Positions 40,961 through 54,191 are shown, numbered from the stretch's first letter. The stretch is DNA of 64,000 bases from Isoetes taiwanensis (GCA_021234155.1 JAJEKV010000002.1:17732041-17796040), one strand, 5' to 3'. Notes: generated from the letters alone by a model not told the origin. Program-made: numbers and translations.

Positions 40961-41708
40961 GCTGATGGAAGACCAAGCCTTACCTTATCATTTGATGCGT
41001 GAAGGAAAGAACCTGAAAGCAGCGGCAATGCTCCAGCAAAAAAACCTTCTTTGTATCAAAGCTGAAATCAAGGCACAAATCAGCCTAACACAAGCATATG
41101 GATCGAGTATGAAGGGCTCCATGCCTTCCAGCCTCGCTGATCATCGTGAAGAAAAAACAGAGTTGGGCGGCCGCCGCCGCCGCCCTAAGTTTTCTGCGCC
41201 ACATCCTAGTTTATTTATTTGATGAACAAAGGTCATCAATTTACATACAAAATAGCAGAAGCTTCAACTCTTGTAGGTTCTTGCATGATCGTATTCTACT
41301 CCAACTCAATCTTAGGGAAAAACAATAGATATTACCTGGCATAAATGCTGACATTGCTTGTAGTTGAGCAGGAGGACTCTTTGTCCTGAAAAGAAAGAGG
41401 TGAATAGACATTGTTACCGGATAGAATTGATGCCTAGTTTGTCTTCTTAGAAATAGAATTGATAGAGGCTAATGCTGGGCTGATCCTCGGTAAACTTTTT
41501 GAAAAATACTCAAAACTCCTCTTATTTTGCTCAAACGATGAAAATCCTTGTGCAAATTTGGCAAAATCAGAAGGTGAAGCAATACTCACCTGCAGATAAC
41601 ATGCAAGTGCTTTGCTTGAAAATCCTTTAGAGATATTATAGTGCCCCGCATCAAAATCCTTTGAAGACATATTTATAGGTGCTGTCCAGATGTATGTGAA
41701 TTTTGCCT

Positions 41709-42080
41709 AACATCCATACAGTAGTATAACCTCTCGACTGGACAAGGAAGAAGCCGAACAAAATCCAGAACTTAAAAATCATATGGGCAAAAGTTCTTTG
41801 ATTTTTGGAATATCGGGAATTATTTCCGGCAGTGAAAAATCCTTGTACCTTAGAAAATCAATCTTAAAAATATACCAAAAAAATTTTTGGCCATCCATAC
41901 GGTAGTATAATAACCTCTCGACTGGATAAGGGCAGAGCTGAACAAGATCCAGAACTGAAAAATCATATGGGCAAAAGTTCTTCGATTTTTGGAATATCGG
42001 GAATTATTTCTGGCAGCGAAAAAGCTTGTACCTTAGAAAATCAATCTTAAAAATATACCAAAAACTTTTTGGCCATACCG
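41709..42080. repeat. Tandem duplication, ~184-bp unit, two copies
   Basis: CATCCATACAGTAGTATAA, CCTCTCGACTGGA, AATCATATGGGCAAAAGTTC and AATATCGGGAATTATTTC recur in the same order 184 bp later with few differences. The sequence GGCCATACCGG after the second copy hints at a lost third unit. Confidence 0.9.
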
Positions 42081-43170
42081 GATAATCCACAAATCAAAAG
42101 GGTTGATACCCTTCTGTAACATATATCAATGGCTCTTTTTTGGCGAAGGCGCCTATTTCAACAATTCTTTAAAAGAAAAGCAAGACACCGAACTCTCCTG
42201 CTCCATCAATTTTCTCTCAGCAATCTGCTCCATTGGTTTGCCTTCATTGAGTTACAACAGTTCTCTTATGGAAATAACAATTCAATCCAATTTACAATCA
42301 CAATAACGACTTGCTTGGGCGAAGCAAATCAAGAAAGAGGATTCGTAGAGGTTTTATCATCTGCGGAGACCAAATGACCTATGTGACCCAAACTAAGAAA
42401 CAGAGAACATCCGGCTTATTACTGTCCAGATGAGAAAAGCCCCACTCCGAAGGGTTTTCGAGGGAAACCTCAGCAGTAATAGGCTGGCAAAGATAATAGT
42501 TCGGGTATATGCATGGCACCGAACTAGTTTGAACATGTAAGAATGTGTCTCTAGTGATTACTGTATGTGTAGTTGAGAACCATTTCTATGTGGCTTAGCC
42601 TACAAGGGCATTTAAATTGTTTTGTTGATTCTCGTGTGCGACTCGCAAGATACCAGTAACATCCCAATACATAGGCTTTTCATTCATCTCAATAATTTTC
42701 AACAATGGTTTAGAGTGGGTAGCTGCACATTTGCAAGATACCCACAAAAAATGAAAAACACAGGGAATATCCAGTTATATCACTTGAACCCCAAAATTAA
42801 AGTTTCTATAAATGTTGGCTAGTGCGCCTACCGAAAGCTTATCGTCGCGTTAAAAACCCTTGCCCTTTCGGATTTTTGAAGATAAACCCCAACTATAAGT
42901 CCTCGGCAAGGGGCTTGGATAAAACACAAGCCTGTTAAAAGTGCTTCCATAAAAAACCTCACGATACAAGGAGAAACCGGAGTCGCACATTCCAATGTAC
43001 CTACACATCACCAACACTAGAAAATAAAACCTTGAAACGTGAAGGGCTATTCAGGCGTGCCACATCATATAACTTCGAAAAGCGAGGTGCTAGTCATGCA
43101 TGCCACTGGACAATTTGAAAACAACATTTACATGAATATACAAAAAATTAAGGGAGGGAGGGTGGATATC

Positions 43171-43740
43171 ATAGGTGCTACTGAGAGATGAGAAAGTGAG
43201 GATGAGAAGTCGAATAAGAAACTTGCAATAAATAGTGATCTCCCCACCAGATTAGCGGCCCAAAAATGCATGCGATGCATGCATGTGACGCATACAATGC
43301 ATGAATGCTCGTTTTGCACGAGAATCCCGATCTAATACTCGAATTGATAGCATTCTCGTGCTACAACTCGCAAGATATCAATAACATCCCGATACCAGAG
43401 AACTTCCAGTTTCTACAAACTAGATCCAAGGCGAAGGTCGAAGGAATATCCCACAAAAGACAAATAAGGCTAAGATAGAAGGCCAAGAAAAATCAACCCA
43501 TGCAAGAAGAAGTCCCTCCTCTACATGAGGTCACAAAAATAATCAAAGGTACTACTGGGAGATGAGAAAACGCTGATGAGAAACTGATGAAAAACCCTGC
43601 AATAAATAGTGATCTCCCCACTAGATTAGTGGCCCAAATATACATGGATGCTCGTCTTGCACGATAATCCCAGCGGTCCAAATATGCATGGATGCTCTTG
43701 CATGAGAATCCCAATCTGATAGGCGGTTCGATAGCAATCT
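43171..43740. repeat. Direct repeat of ~180 bp, two copies 370 bp apart
   Basis: Copy 1 (43171-43350) and copy 2 (43540-43740) share GAGATGAGAAA, GCAATAAATAGTGATCTCC, CCACTAGATTAG or a variant, GGCCCAAA, GGATGCTCG-type runs and CACGAGAATCCC or a variant. Copy 2 also contains an internal short duplication (CATGGATGCTC twice). Confidence 0.7.
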
Positions 43741-43889
43741 TAAGGGTACTTGGTGAATTTTGAAGCAATTGACACTTAAATTATTTTGTTAAATCTTAAA
43801 GGTACTTGGTGAATTCTGAAGCAAAGGAAAAATAAGAGCATTTATGGAATTAACTCAAATCTAAAGGGCATTTGAACATTTTCATAAAA

Positions 43890-44010
43890 TGCAAAATACT
43901 TTATAATTCGACAAGGGCATCTCAAAAATTATCAAAACTCAGGGTATGTCATGAAAGTCATCAAAACATGAGGGTCAGAGTATTTTGTAGTTTGTCCCTT
44001 TTATACTAAG
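43890..44010 (-). repeat. Dispersed repeat, inverted copy of 27535-27640
   Basis: See the copy at 27535: same ordered motifs, opposite strand. Confidence 0.6.
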
Positions 44011-44495
44011 GACAATGCTGTTACTAAATCCACTCCAACATGTGAAGTATGAGAAATAACAGATATACATATTTTCTTGGTCGAAAGCTTTGCCACCTCT
44101 ACAAAATAGCAGCATTCAGCATGGCAATAATCTAGAAATTATGTAACATTGTTCAACTTCACATAGCGGACAGCTTCCTGCTGGATACAAAACATTTGAT
44201 TCGCTGCTGGCCTATCAAACAATACCCAATCTGTAGCTCAGCGAGGACAATGATTAATTTACAACTCTTTTTGAGGCCTTCAGTACCTTTGAATCCTCAA
44301 ACAATTTACAAACGCCATGGCAGCAGACAGTATTGTTAACTTGTTCCTGCAGATAACAAAGATCACTAATTCAGCATAGGCCCATAAAGGACATGTTGGA
44401 AATCACAATGAACTGTAGTATTTTCAAAATAGAATTCAAATCAGCAAATGAAATTATAACTCGGGCAGACATATGCCTGAAAGCGCAAGAATGGG

Positions 44496-45538
44496 CTATC
44501 CAGTGCTTTCAATTTTTGCATCTTCATTTGGATTCAGCTGTTTTATTTCCGATTGTTCAGCTCCTTGTTCCATTATAACAAATCTACCTGTATCAATGTA
44601 GAGAACAGGAAAATTATTATATGATCTTCATTGCATGGTAAGAATCAGAACAGACCATTTTGTCTAATGACAACCTCCCTTATGCGCTTAATAGCACCTG
44701 TCAATGTATCATTAAATACACGTGTCTCCATATTTCCTTCAACATAAACTTGTAACCTTGATGCAGGACCAATAAACTAGTTAGACAAGATTTGATGCAA
44801 GATAAAGTTTGATGCAAGATTGCTTATTGTCGCCGCCCACTAAGCTAGAATTCTGCTGATTAACTCACCCTTTTTTAATATTCTCAACAACAGCAGTTTG
44901 AAGCTTTGGAGGGTAAACGCATACCCGGTGTGATTGAAATGTACTGCGTCTAGCAAACTTCTCAGGTGACTCACCCTGTAAGGGCCCTGCAAAGCTTAGG
45001 ACACCACCTGTTCTAACTGAAAAGCATGTTACTTCTCTGCCATTGTTGAGCTTCCTCTGAAATGGCGGCCGCCCAACGGTGCCTATGAGTATAGCCTGAC
45101 AGTTATCACAGACATATCTTACAGACAATTATGCCAGCTACCCAAGTGTCACAGGATCATAACATAAAAATAACACTTTGCTTTTGCACATGAATGCTAA
45201 TGCAGACTAGAAAATTTCGTACCTTGTAAACACTGGGTGCCCAAAACTGTCTTTTCGTAAAGTGATTATCAGAATCAGCATCGCTGCTTACATCAGACTC
45301 CAAATATACGGAATTCAAGGCATCGCCACCATCTTCCCCATCGGTGCTAAATGGGGAGGCAAAAAATGATTTCCGTGTTGAAGAAAATAATAGCTGCGCA
45401 TGCTCTGTTACATGGAGACCGTTAGCTTCTTATAGTTTGAGATAGAAAGACATAACACGAACCTCGTAAACGGACCACAGCAGCTGCCGGATGTCTCCAT
45501 ACTCTCCTGGGAAGTACACACCTGCTCGCAACAGCCAT
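44496..45538 (-). CDS. Mitochondrial single-stranded DNA-binding protein (mtSSB), 5 exons
   Basis: Minus-strand coding exons: 45538-45463, 45404-45223, 45095-44869, 44756-44656 and 44587-44496 (TAG). All introns are GT-AG and the phases join to a 225-residue protein (678 bases including stop). Residues 1-45 are Arg/Val/Ala-rich with almost no acidic residues (MAVASRCVLPRRVWRHPAAA), a mitochondrial presequence. An acidic linker follows. From ~residue 87 comes the bacterial-type SSB OB fold: AILIGTVGRPPFQRKLNNGR, EVTCFSVRTGG, SHRVCVYPPKL, LQVYVEGNMETRVFND and GAIKRIREVVIRQNGRFVIM. The protein coats single-stranded mtDNA in replication and recombination. It is slightly longer than typical plant mtSSB because of a loop before SHRV and a short hydrophilic tail. 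An in-frame ATG at 45607 would add 23 residues; I prefer 45538. It is the one gene here that looks intact. Confidence 0.93.
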
Positions 45539-45539
45539 T

Positions 45540-45800
45540 TTCTCAACATAAACCCTAAACCCTCGTCCAAGAATTTTACTGTGGCATTTTGAAACGATCC
45601 AGTGCACGTTAAAGTATTATGGGAAAATTACTAAAATGCCCCTGCAATTTTCCCCCTGTTTTTAAAATTACCAAAATGCCTTTTAGGAAGGGGAAACTTT
45701 CGAGAGGAAGAAACTTGCTGGCGGCGGAAGCGGGGAGCGGCGCCAGCCGCAAGCGGCGCCACCGCCAGCAAGTTTCTTCCTGAAACTTCCCTGCTCGAGA
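45540..45800. other. mtSSB upstream region with a long hairpin
   Basis: 5' flank of the mtSSB gene. Near 45705-45780 GAGGAAGAAACTTGCTGGCG is followed by its inverted form CCGCCAGCAAGTTTCTTCC about 40 bases later, around a GC-rich GGCGCC-containing loop. No clear TATA box was identified. Confidence 0.6.
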
Positions 45801-45809
45801 AAGTTTCCC

Positions 45810-46385
45810 GCCGTAACCTTTAGGGACCTAGAAATTTCCTTTTAATCCTGTGTTTCCATGTTCATATTTGTGATTCCTGTTCTTGATTTGTGTTTTCTGT
45901 TGAGATTTGTAGAACAAATCAAGCAGATCTGTTGAAATCTGTAGAAAGAATCAAGCAAGCGAGGGACACGAAACGTCTGGCAGTGTACAGAATGGGAAGA
46001 ATAGCTCAAACAGGGCAAATCCAGGTCTAATACTCTACACAAGAGTTTTGCTCCAAGATCTGGCTGGAATGGGATCAATAATGTAGATTTGCATGGCAAA
46101 AAGAGATAAATCGGGAGTAGCAGCTCCTGATCATCGCTAGCAATGCCAAAAGAGCCGAAATGAACAAAGCCCTGTTGCGGCAAAGCCTTGTTGCGGGAAG
46201 CCCTGTTGCGGCAAAGCTCTGTTCCGGCAGGAGAAACTCTGTTCTGCTGTTCTGGGAAAGCTTCCTGGCTCAAAATCCTGTTTGGCGGCGCCACCAGATC
46301 GCCACCAAAAAATAGACCCAAAAGTTACCTAAAAAAAACCGACACTGAAATCCACGGAAATTTCCAGGTCCCTAAGGTTACGCCA
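45810..46385. mobile_element. Short TIR element next to mtSSB
   Basis: CGTAACCTTTAGGGACCTAG and AAATTTCC (45813-45840) are matched in reverse complement at 46352-46383 (CGTAACCTTAGGGACCTGG, AAATTTCC). The terminal inverted repeats are about 28 bp and the total length about 570 bp. Inside, a CCCTGTTGCGGCAAAG-like motif repeats at 46170-46225. No transposase is present, so a MITE is likely. The superfamily was not determined. Confidence 0.55.
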
Positions 46386-46419
46386 ACTACAAAGTTAATG
46401 TCCAAAATGCCCTTATAGT

Positions 46420-46460
46420 TTTTTGGGTTGCCCGTAGGGCAATCCTTGTGGAGGATGGAT
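46420..46460 (-). repeat. Terminal fragment of the SINE-like dispersed repeat
   Basis: TTTTTTGGGTTGCCCGTAGG and GCAATCC repeat the T-run plus palindrome end seen at 39165 and, inverted, at 61690. Little similarity extends beyond. Confidence 0.4.
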
Positions 46461-48220
46461 AGAGGGCTACGATTTGAGAATATTATAGTATATTTTTTAT
46501 TTGTGGCTGTGGAGTTTTGGGATTTGAGGAACACCTGAGGATAGATAAACGGTGTGGACTCTATGGGAGCTGGGCAGAAGGTGGGGATGGGATCTCAGCT
46601 TTTGGTTGGTTGTCGGTCTGTAACATGTGATTCTTTAGCAGCAGTAGGTATTCAAGTCCAATCCCAAAAAATAGGAACACATCTCCAGGAGCAACGCCGC
46701 TCTGGCCACTTCTCAAAATTTTTGCAAATTAGGTTAGGAGTTGGCTTCTACATTTTTCAGATAGATGTTTGCTAGGAGGATTTACTAGTTTTTTTGGTTT
46801 TTCTGGTAATGCAGGTGAGCAAATGGAAGTATCGGTGCGATATTCCCTCCCGTTGCCATATTCCATCTCTGGAGTATTCGCAAGAGCTGAGTGCAGGAGG
46901 TGCTCAAGCGTTACTTTCCTGTGAAAGTTTTACAGTAGGGGTACCCAATAGCCATTTTCCTTAAGCTGCATGGCGAGCTCAATGAAGGGCCGGATTTGCC
47001 AGGTTGGTGTGGGCCCAATTGCATCTGCTAATCTTTTTTTAATTTTCTATAAGGAAAAACGATGGCAAGCGATTTCTTGAGCATTTCTATATATCACCGA
47101 TAGGAGTTTGTGGGGCTAACTACAGAGCAAGCAAGGTAATCTTGCATCTATGTTTTGTTATGAAGCAACTTCTCAGGCGATGGATGTTTTTCTTGATGAA
47201 GATAATCAAACCGATTCATGGGAAGACCTGTTGATGCATGACCAAGTTTATGGCTTTGGTCTTAAAGCTTTTGCCTATTTGCTTCCGGTTTGTAGCCTGA
47301 ATATGCGAACATAGGGACAATTTTGTTTCAATGTGGGTGGCATCACCCATTTGTTTTTGCATTTTTGTACAGTTTCAGATCCCATTAGCCAGTTCACAAA
47401 GGTCACTCTATTGCTAACATTGCTTTCTTTTTTCATCCTTATGCTATTTTTGCTAACATCCTTATATCACCCTTGTTGTTAACATTGCTAACTAATGCAA
47501 TTTATTGTTTTTGAAGGTTTGGCGACTCCATTCGAAAATGGAGAGGCGATTCTTAAGCCGAAAGGCCAATTTTCAAGCACGCTATACTTCTCCATTAAAA
47601 AATGCACAGACGATTCTCAAGCTGGATGATGATTCTCCTCCTCCTCTGCATTCCATATTTCATTCAGGGCCATAGGCCTAGGCAAATTAAATCCTGGAGG
47701 TCACATGCGGCTTTGGCATCAGGTAGCAGTTCAGGAATTGATCCATTCTTATTTCCTGGCCTTTGCATTTTGTTTGGTTTTTTCCCACGGTTTTGCATTG
47801 ATTTGCCTTAGTCACTTCAGATAGAGTAACCACAGATTTATATTTTCGTTTTTCTTGCATTTAGTTTAATAAATTTGCTTGCATTATGCGTAATAACCGT
47901 GGATTGCTTTGTGGTGCTTGAGGATACTAAAATTAGTCTTGGTGAGAGTTGTGCAGCCGTGAGGTTTGTTCTAATTTCAAAAACTCAAATATTTAACTTT
48001 CTCTTAATTCTTTTCCCTTAAATATGGACTGATGAGAATGCCACTATTTACCTAATAATACAGCCTATGTGATATTTACTTGAGTTAGGGGAATTGTTAT
48101 TGTTGACATGGTCTACCTTTTCTCATCTGTCAGGCATCTGATATCTACTATTCTTTCTTAAAAGTATTACATGTTTTCATCTAGCTCTTTTTAATTCTGA
48201 TTCATCAATTTGGTGTAGAG
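46461..48220. other. Intergenic with unidentified exon-like segments
   Basis: Plus-strand 47054-47137 reads KNDGKRFLEHFYISPIGVCG and ANYRASK before a GTAATC splice-donor-like site. Segment 47161-47315 reads EATSQAMDVFLDEDNQTDSW. These look like exons of one gene, but I cannot name it and no full gene model can be built. Other parts are AT-rich without features. Confidence 0.3.
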
Positions 48221-48221
48221 G

Positions 48222-48590
48222 TTGTCTTATGAGGCAGAATATCAACATCAAGTGGTACATTAAATGGCTTGAGATCTCTGTGAAGAAAATGATACACACA
48301 ATCCTCACGAAGGTACAGAAGTCCTTCAGCTATTCTCTGCATTATTTCCATTCTTGATTCCCTGCCTTTTGTGAGCTTTGAAGCAGGCTATGCAAGATCC
48401 CATTACACATATATTCATATACTAAAACCTGGGCATTTTTGTCTTATAGGTCAAGATGTTTCTTAAAACTATTTGCTACTCCATATTCTCCTTTTGCTAC
48501 TCTGTAAAGTATTCTGCTCTGCTCTTCCTTCAAAAGCTAGACGTTTTGGAAGCAACCCCTCTAACTTAGCAGTGAAGCTACCCATCCGTT
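48222..48590 (-). pseudogene. Receptor-like protein kinase catalytic-domain fragment
   Basis: The minus strand reads VLVYEYMCNGILHSLLQSS, the hinge region of plant receptor-like kinases, then after a break RIAEGLLYLREDCVYHFLH and HRDLKPFNVPLDVDILPHKT, including the catalytic-loop HRDLKP (about 48269-48283). Frameshifts and stops separate the blocks, and no N-lobe Lys or DFG motif was found. It is a decayed partial copy. Confidence 0.75.
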
Positions 48591-48599
48591 GCATCATAA

Positions 48600-50090
48600 G
48601 GATTTATGATTTGCCATAGCTGCCCATCTGGCAACAACGATGCTCATATCCGAGACACAAAAATAAAAGCGTATGATCTAATAGAGTTTTTGCTGTGTGT
48701 TCATATCTTAACGAGATGCTGTGGGGTTCAGATTATTCCCCTTTCTTGGCAAGCCATACTTTATCTTCCTATTTTTGCAAGGGTTCTGGGTTTATTGTGT
48801 TCAGACGATGGACATTTTTAGCTTTTCAGAGATTAGAGACGATAGTGTTGCTTTCCAGCTATGTGACAAGCCTAAATTGGGTGATTCAGGGTTCAAGCCT
48901 CTTGCATACTCCACTTCTTTGCAAAGTCGAGTTAGATGAAATGTTTGCTGAACTCTAAATAATTTTCTTTGTAACCTGTTTATTTAGAAAATCATAGCTG
49001 TTTAATGACTTGCAGTTGTGGGGAATAGTGCATACAATGATAAGCATGAAGAGGTAATGGCATGGTTCTTGGCATTCTATGTTGAGAATTTATCTTTTAT
49101 ACCCTTTAGAAAGTTGAATCTTATATAACTACAATATGCTTAAGAATGTGCTCTGTGTTGTTCTTCAAAAATTGACCCTTTATAACCATTTGCAGGTAAT
49201 GCCATCTCGTGAGTTGGTCATGGGACAAACAAAGGAATGTGGCAGTTGGAAGAATATACGAGAGCCATTGCTTTGTTGCTTCAGCTTCAAGGTAACTACT
49301 ACCTGAGCTAGGCACTTCAGATTGTCAACTCTATGAACATTTTGATGCTTGTCCTTCTCACAATAGATTCAGATTTTCAATTTATGTCTCTTTTGCAGCC
49401 ATTTTAGTACAAATGAATTATATAGTTTCTAAACATGGATGAAAAGTTTATAACTCAAGTTCCAAGAAAAAGATAGCACGAGTTTATTATTTGCAAATGT
49501 TGTGCCACAAAATATATGGTTATTGTTTTGTAGAAAGTTTGAAAGAAAGAGCAGTACGATAATAAGTGTAAACTCAACATACAAAATCTAGTTGGACTAA
49601 TAATTTTATACATGTTCGGTAGCATATTCTAGAATATACAGTTGTATTTCCATGGCTGAACTTAGGTAGTTATTTTCTGATTTAATTGGCTTTAGTTAGT
49701 GATGTGACCCTTTCACGGTTATACTTAAGATAAACAAAGGCAATATGCACAAATTTCAAAGCATGGAAACGTTTGTATTAGATCTACATAGATTAAGTTG
49801 CATGTATTGGATCTTATTATGGTCAGTATGATTTTGATTTTTGTGGATTATAAAAGCTTCTTTTTCTATGAATACAGGAAGATTAGTTGGGTATAACAAA
49901 GCATTTGCTTTGTCACCAATGCGCATTCATCATATTCACTAAATCTCTATCACAAATGTTTTTATGTGAACGTGTCTTTGTAACAACATATTCTTGGATG
50001 GAAGTTCTACTATCAGAAAAAGCCATTATAGCAAATTGATAATGTACTCATATTATTGTGATCCTTAAAGCATTTGGACAATTGTCACAT
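48600..50090. other. Intergenic, AT-rich, with exon-like pieces
   Basis: Segments at 49017-49053 (VGNSAYNDKHEE before GTAATGG) and 49196-49291 (VMPSRELVMGQTKECGSWKN after TTTGCAG and before GTAACTAC) join in phase and may be two exons of an unknown gene. The rest shows nothing recognisable. Confidence 0.3.
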
Positions 50091-50800
50091 ATATGTGTGT
50101 GATTACTTTTGTGACCCCATCGGGTTATGGGACCCAATACAAAAGAGGCATAAGCCCGAACCAAAACGAGGGACAAAGTCCCATCACAGAAACAAAAATC
50201 TCCTAACAAGAACAAAACAATACAAAAACCGACCGAAGCCGAGCAGAAGCGACTAGATGTAACCCAACCAGGGGTTTAGAGGCCACTGATCAAGAATAAG
50301 TGCTCTACCTCTCCAATAGACTGCCCATTTTCTTTGGAGCCTCGCCTCTCGAACCTTACATAACTCGTCCCGTCATCGAGTTAATTGAACTGGGGAGAGA
50401 TCCTCTTGTACCGAAAAGGGAGTGCCCCTAAGGTGACTCCCATGCTGTAGCACATACAACCGATCCTGGGATGCCGAGAACCGTACCAGAATATGGCATG
50501 GTCGGTCGGGCCGATTAGCACCCACTCGTTGCGCTGTGAAAGTTCCTGGGCTTCAGATATGCATAGTATCCGTAAAAAACTATGCAGCGGCCTCATTGTT
50601 CGAGCAAGAGTTTGTTTTCGGGACGCCTATTAGACGCAGGTTCAAGTAGCGGTCCTGCTCAGGTTGGCCTACCTGGGTCCTGTGTGTTATCGGACGCTCT
50701 CGCTGGTTCCTGTGTATGTGCCTGAGCTGCATCTTGCATCTGGACATCCGAATTCCCGGATGGTAGTACCTTTGGTACTGTCTCAGTCTGGACCGCAGCA
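50090..50800 (-). mobile_element. GC-richer retroelement-like fragment, unidentified
   Basis: The stretch is GC-richer than its surroundings and has a sharp left start at CCCCATCGGGTTATGGGACC. Minus-strand frames are short (for example GQPEQDRYLNLRLIGVPK). The last words resemble the NLR-x-x-GVPE block of LINE ORF1 proteins, but this is too little to assign. Confidence 0.3.
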
Positions 50801-53800
50801 TCTACACATACAATGTGCCTTTCTCTTTAAAGCTCGAATAAGTAATGTTCTAAAACATGTAAATGAGTCTATAGAGAAAACCATTTGATAGGAACTGAAT
50901 TTCTTACATGTTATGGGGACACGAGCTTATTAACTGCATTTGAAGAGACTATTATATGAATTCTAAACTCAGGTGACTAATTAGTAGTTATATTTTTTTG
51001 TGGTGTTAAAAAGTTTCCTAAATTAGAAGATTGCAGTACAAGATTATAATCCAACTCTGATTTGCTTTGTCTACCCATTGGTATCAATGGAGTACCCATC
51101 TTAATCATTTAAATGTGCATTTGCTTTTTAAAAGCAAGCTTCTCTTCTGATAACTGCCTTCGTTTCAACTTTGTTTTTTGTTTCTTTTATATGAGACACT
51201 AGCAAATACTATAAAAATAAAGTGAATAATAGTTTGAGAATGTATTATTTAAACTAATTACTAAAACAAGATTGCATGTAAGGAGAGTGAGATGACAGAG
51301 AGAGAGGCTTACGTGTTTTGAGTCACTCCCTGTGACAATATGCCCCTCCTCCTTCAAGCGCTGGGAAACAAATCTTAAAAGGCATATCACCAACAAAATC
51401 AGACCACTTAACTTCAATAAGATCTAAGATTGCTTCTGCTTATTCCTGCATGGCTAAAGAGCTTACTGCTGACCATAAATTCCCAAGGGAAAAGAACCTG
51501 AAATCCATGTGAGCTGGCTGCATATTCCTAATAAAGGAACCGCCCTAATCGGGCATCCAATCCACCAACCAAAGTGGTATTTGATCTAGATAAATGTTGA
51601 ATTTATTAAATCGAGTGTGTTGTCCTCTGAAATGAGCATTTCACGGGCACATCTTAAGAGAGAATAAAACAGTGCCTTTAACAACAAGATAGTTGTGTCA
51701 TTTCACGCAATTCACATCCACATTGAAACAAGTCAAAATATTTGATAAATTCAACACTGTCTTTTTTGTATATACAGGCAAGGTAGTTTCACCATTGCAC
51801 ATCTTGAAAGCTCTTCTATAATTGGGCAAAGTGGAGAAAACATATGCACTAAGACGACACATACTAGAGAGGCGCATCTAAGACCAAGTATATTCACAGT
51901 ATGTCTACATCCTCATGAAACAATAATAAGAGCTGAGGGACGTCAGTACATATTGCATAGAGTGTCAATACGATAGTGTGCAAGACACATATGGAAAGCA
52001 ATCTCTATGTGGAGCATGACAATACTGACATTAGCACCTTTCGATACTTTAGTGTACAAGTGTCAGTTGTGTCCTGATAATGTGCAGCCTGCACATTCAC
52101 ACTCCATTCCTAGGTGCCTCACCCTTCAGTCATGTCCTAAATGATCATTATATTTTGAATGTATGCCTGAATCTCAAGAGGATGGCCATGAATTCCCATG
52201 CATGGATCTATCATGCAGGATCCATCTGTAACTAGTAATGATGGGAACATGTCAAAACCATCTGCCAAACATCATCAAAATCATTTTCCTTCCTGTTTGC
52301 ACGTCCGTTCTTTCTTGCAGAGACAGATCTCCTGTATTTTTCCCATAAGCTCTCAAGAGAATTATCCATCAGAGGCCTGTAGGAAAAGTTATCAATCAAA
52401 GTTCTGCCAGCTTATCAAAAATACCATCACGTTATCTGAATCTACTGGTGCTACCCTGCCAATTGCTGCTTCGCCAAAATCAGAATCTAGGATATCTTCT
52501 GTTCCACTGGCAGAATCTCCTTGGTAGATTCAAAATGGCTGAAGAACCCAGGTTGGTTTTGGGAGTCCATTCCAGATGCCGACATACACACTGACCCCGA
52601 ATTTTGGTCCACAGTTGTTTTTTTCTTGTACGGAAGTGTTGTTTTATGCCAAAAACAACACCAAAATGGCCCCAAAAGTCCACGTGGCCCGTTTATCCGG
52701 ATTTGCACAAAGAGACAGTGGTTTTTTTGGCAAAAAAATCCCACAGTGGTTTTTCTGGCACTTTTTTGTTTTTTTGTCAACGTGTCCTTTTTTGTCAGTG
52801 TTGTTTTTACCGAACTTTTTCGACGTGTGGTTTTTTCCCTGACTGTTGTTTTTTAAGGAGTGACGTGTTGTTTGTCTTCCAAATAACACGTGTAGGTTTA
52901 AATATTAGTACTCGTGGAAAAGTGATAAAAGACCGTTCTTTTTCCCTTTTCTATGTGTGTGTTTTTTTTTATCTACTTGTAGTTTTTAGCGAAACGATGA
53001 ATTGTTTTGCTTCAGGTTTAGATATTACTACATGTGAAAAATAAAATTACAACATCAAAGTAAGATGGTTTTATAAAAATGTACATATTATTTAACGAAA
53101 TACTATGTGTGTTACTTAAATCCAGCTATTGCTTTTAATGCTCCTAACTATTGTTTTTCTAAAGTAAGGACATATAGAAAAGAATGATTATAACACATAG
53201 AAAAATCTAAGTGTTGTTTCTAATGCGTATTTTGACCAATTAAATATCGACCGTGGCAAAAAAAAAAAAACTATTATTTTAACCAATTATATACTAACAC
53301 GTGGCATACATTTAAATAAAAAAAACATGCCTTCCAAATTTAATTTAAAATAAGAAAGCCTTTGGGAATCGAACCCAAACAAGTCCATACGGCAATCCAA
53401 ATACCAACGTTAAGATTAAAACATTGAATATTGAATGATTTGCGTTCAAAACATTAAAACATTAAAGTAATCAAAGTAATCGTTAAGACTCAAACAATTA
53501 AATGTCTTGTATAAGGTTCAAAGCATGAAGTAAAACAAGTAAATTTAATGTTTAAGGTTCAGCACATTAAATTAATGTGATTTCAATGGTTAAAGTTGAA
53601 AACAATGTAGCCACCGTATTCATCAGGTTACTGTAGCACAGTTTTGGTAATGGGCTTAGGGTAATGCAACCACCGGCTTTCTTTGTTTTTTCGGTTCCAA
53701 GAGCCCTGAAAATCCAATTTAAAAAGGATGAGAAATGCACGTGATAAAGAAAAGGGAAAAAAAATAGATTTCGTTGCTTACTTCATTTCACGGCATCAAT

Positions 53801-54190
53801 TGTTCCTGTAAATAATTTGAAACATAAAATGAGAAGTAAAACTATAATCCGAAATTTAGAGAGGGTATTTTACCTCATCCATCAGTGTTTGCTTAAAAAT
53901 ACTTGGAAGAATCACATCAATATGAGGTCAATATTGAGGCCACGAACAGGAGTTTCAGGAATCTGGCATAGCAGATGCATAGATAAAATAGATAAGGATT
54001 TATGGCCATCTCCTACTGCTCCTCAGGTTAACATTGATAGTGATGAGAAAGGCACAGAAACTGGTAAACAAAGATGGGGTTGGGGCTGGGGCCTTAGGTT
54101 TCATAGACATGCAAATGGCAAAGGCGAATCACGGAATCTGAAAAAAAAGCTTACCTAATGACGAACAGAGTATACTTGGGCTATGTAAAC
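50801..54190. other. Intergenic, AT-rich, no gene recognised
   Basis: Contains T-rich runs (52600-52990) and an AT-rich stretch to 53620. At 53352-53366 the minus strand carries GGGTTCGATTCCC, a pol III B-box-like motif, without a convincing tRNA or SINE body. A 109-codon open segment at 52198-52527 has no known domain. Confidence 0.45.
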
Positions 54191-54191
54191 T

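Noticed and set aside
53350-53370. A tRNA gene on the minus strand (GGGTTCGATTCCC)
   Set aside because: Only the T-arm-like word is present; no acceptor stem, D arm or anticodon arm can be drawn around it.
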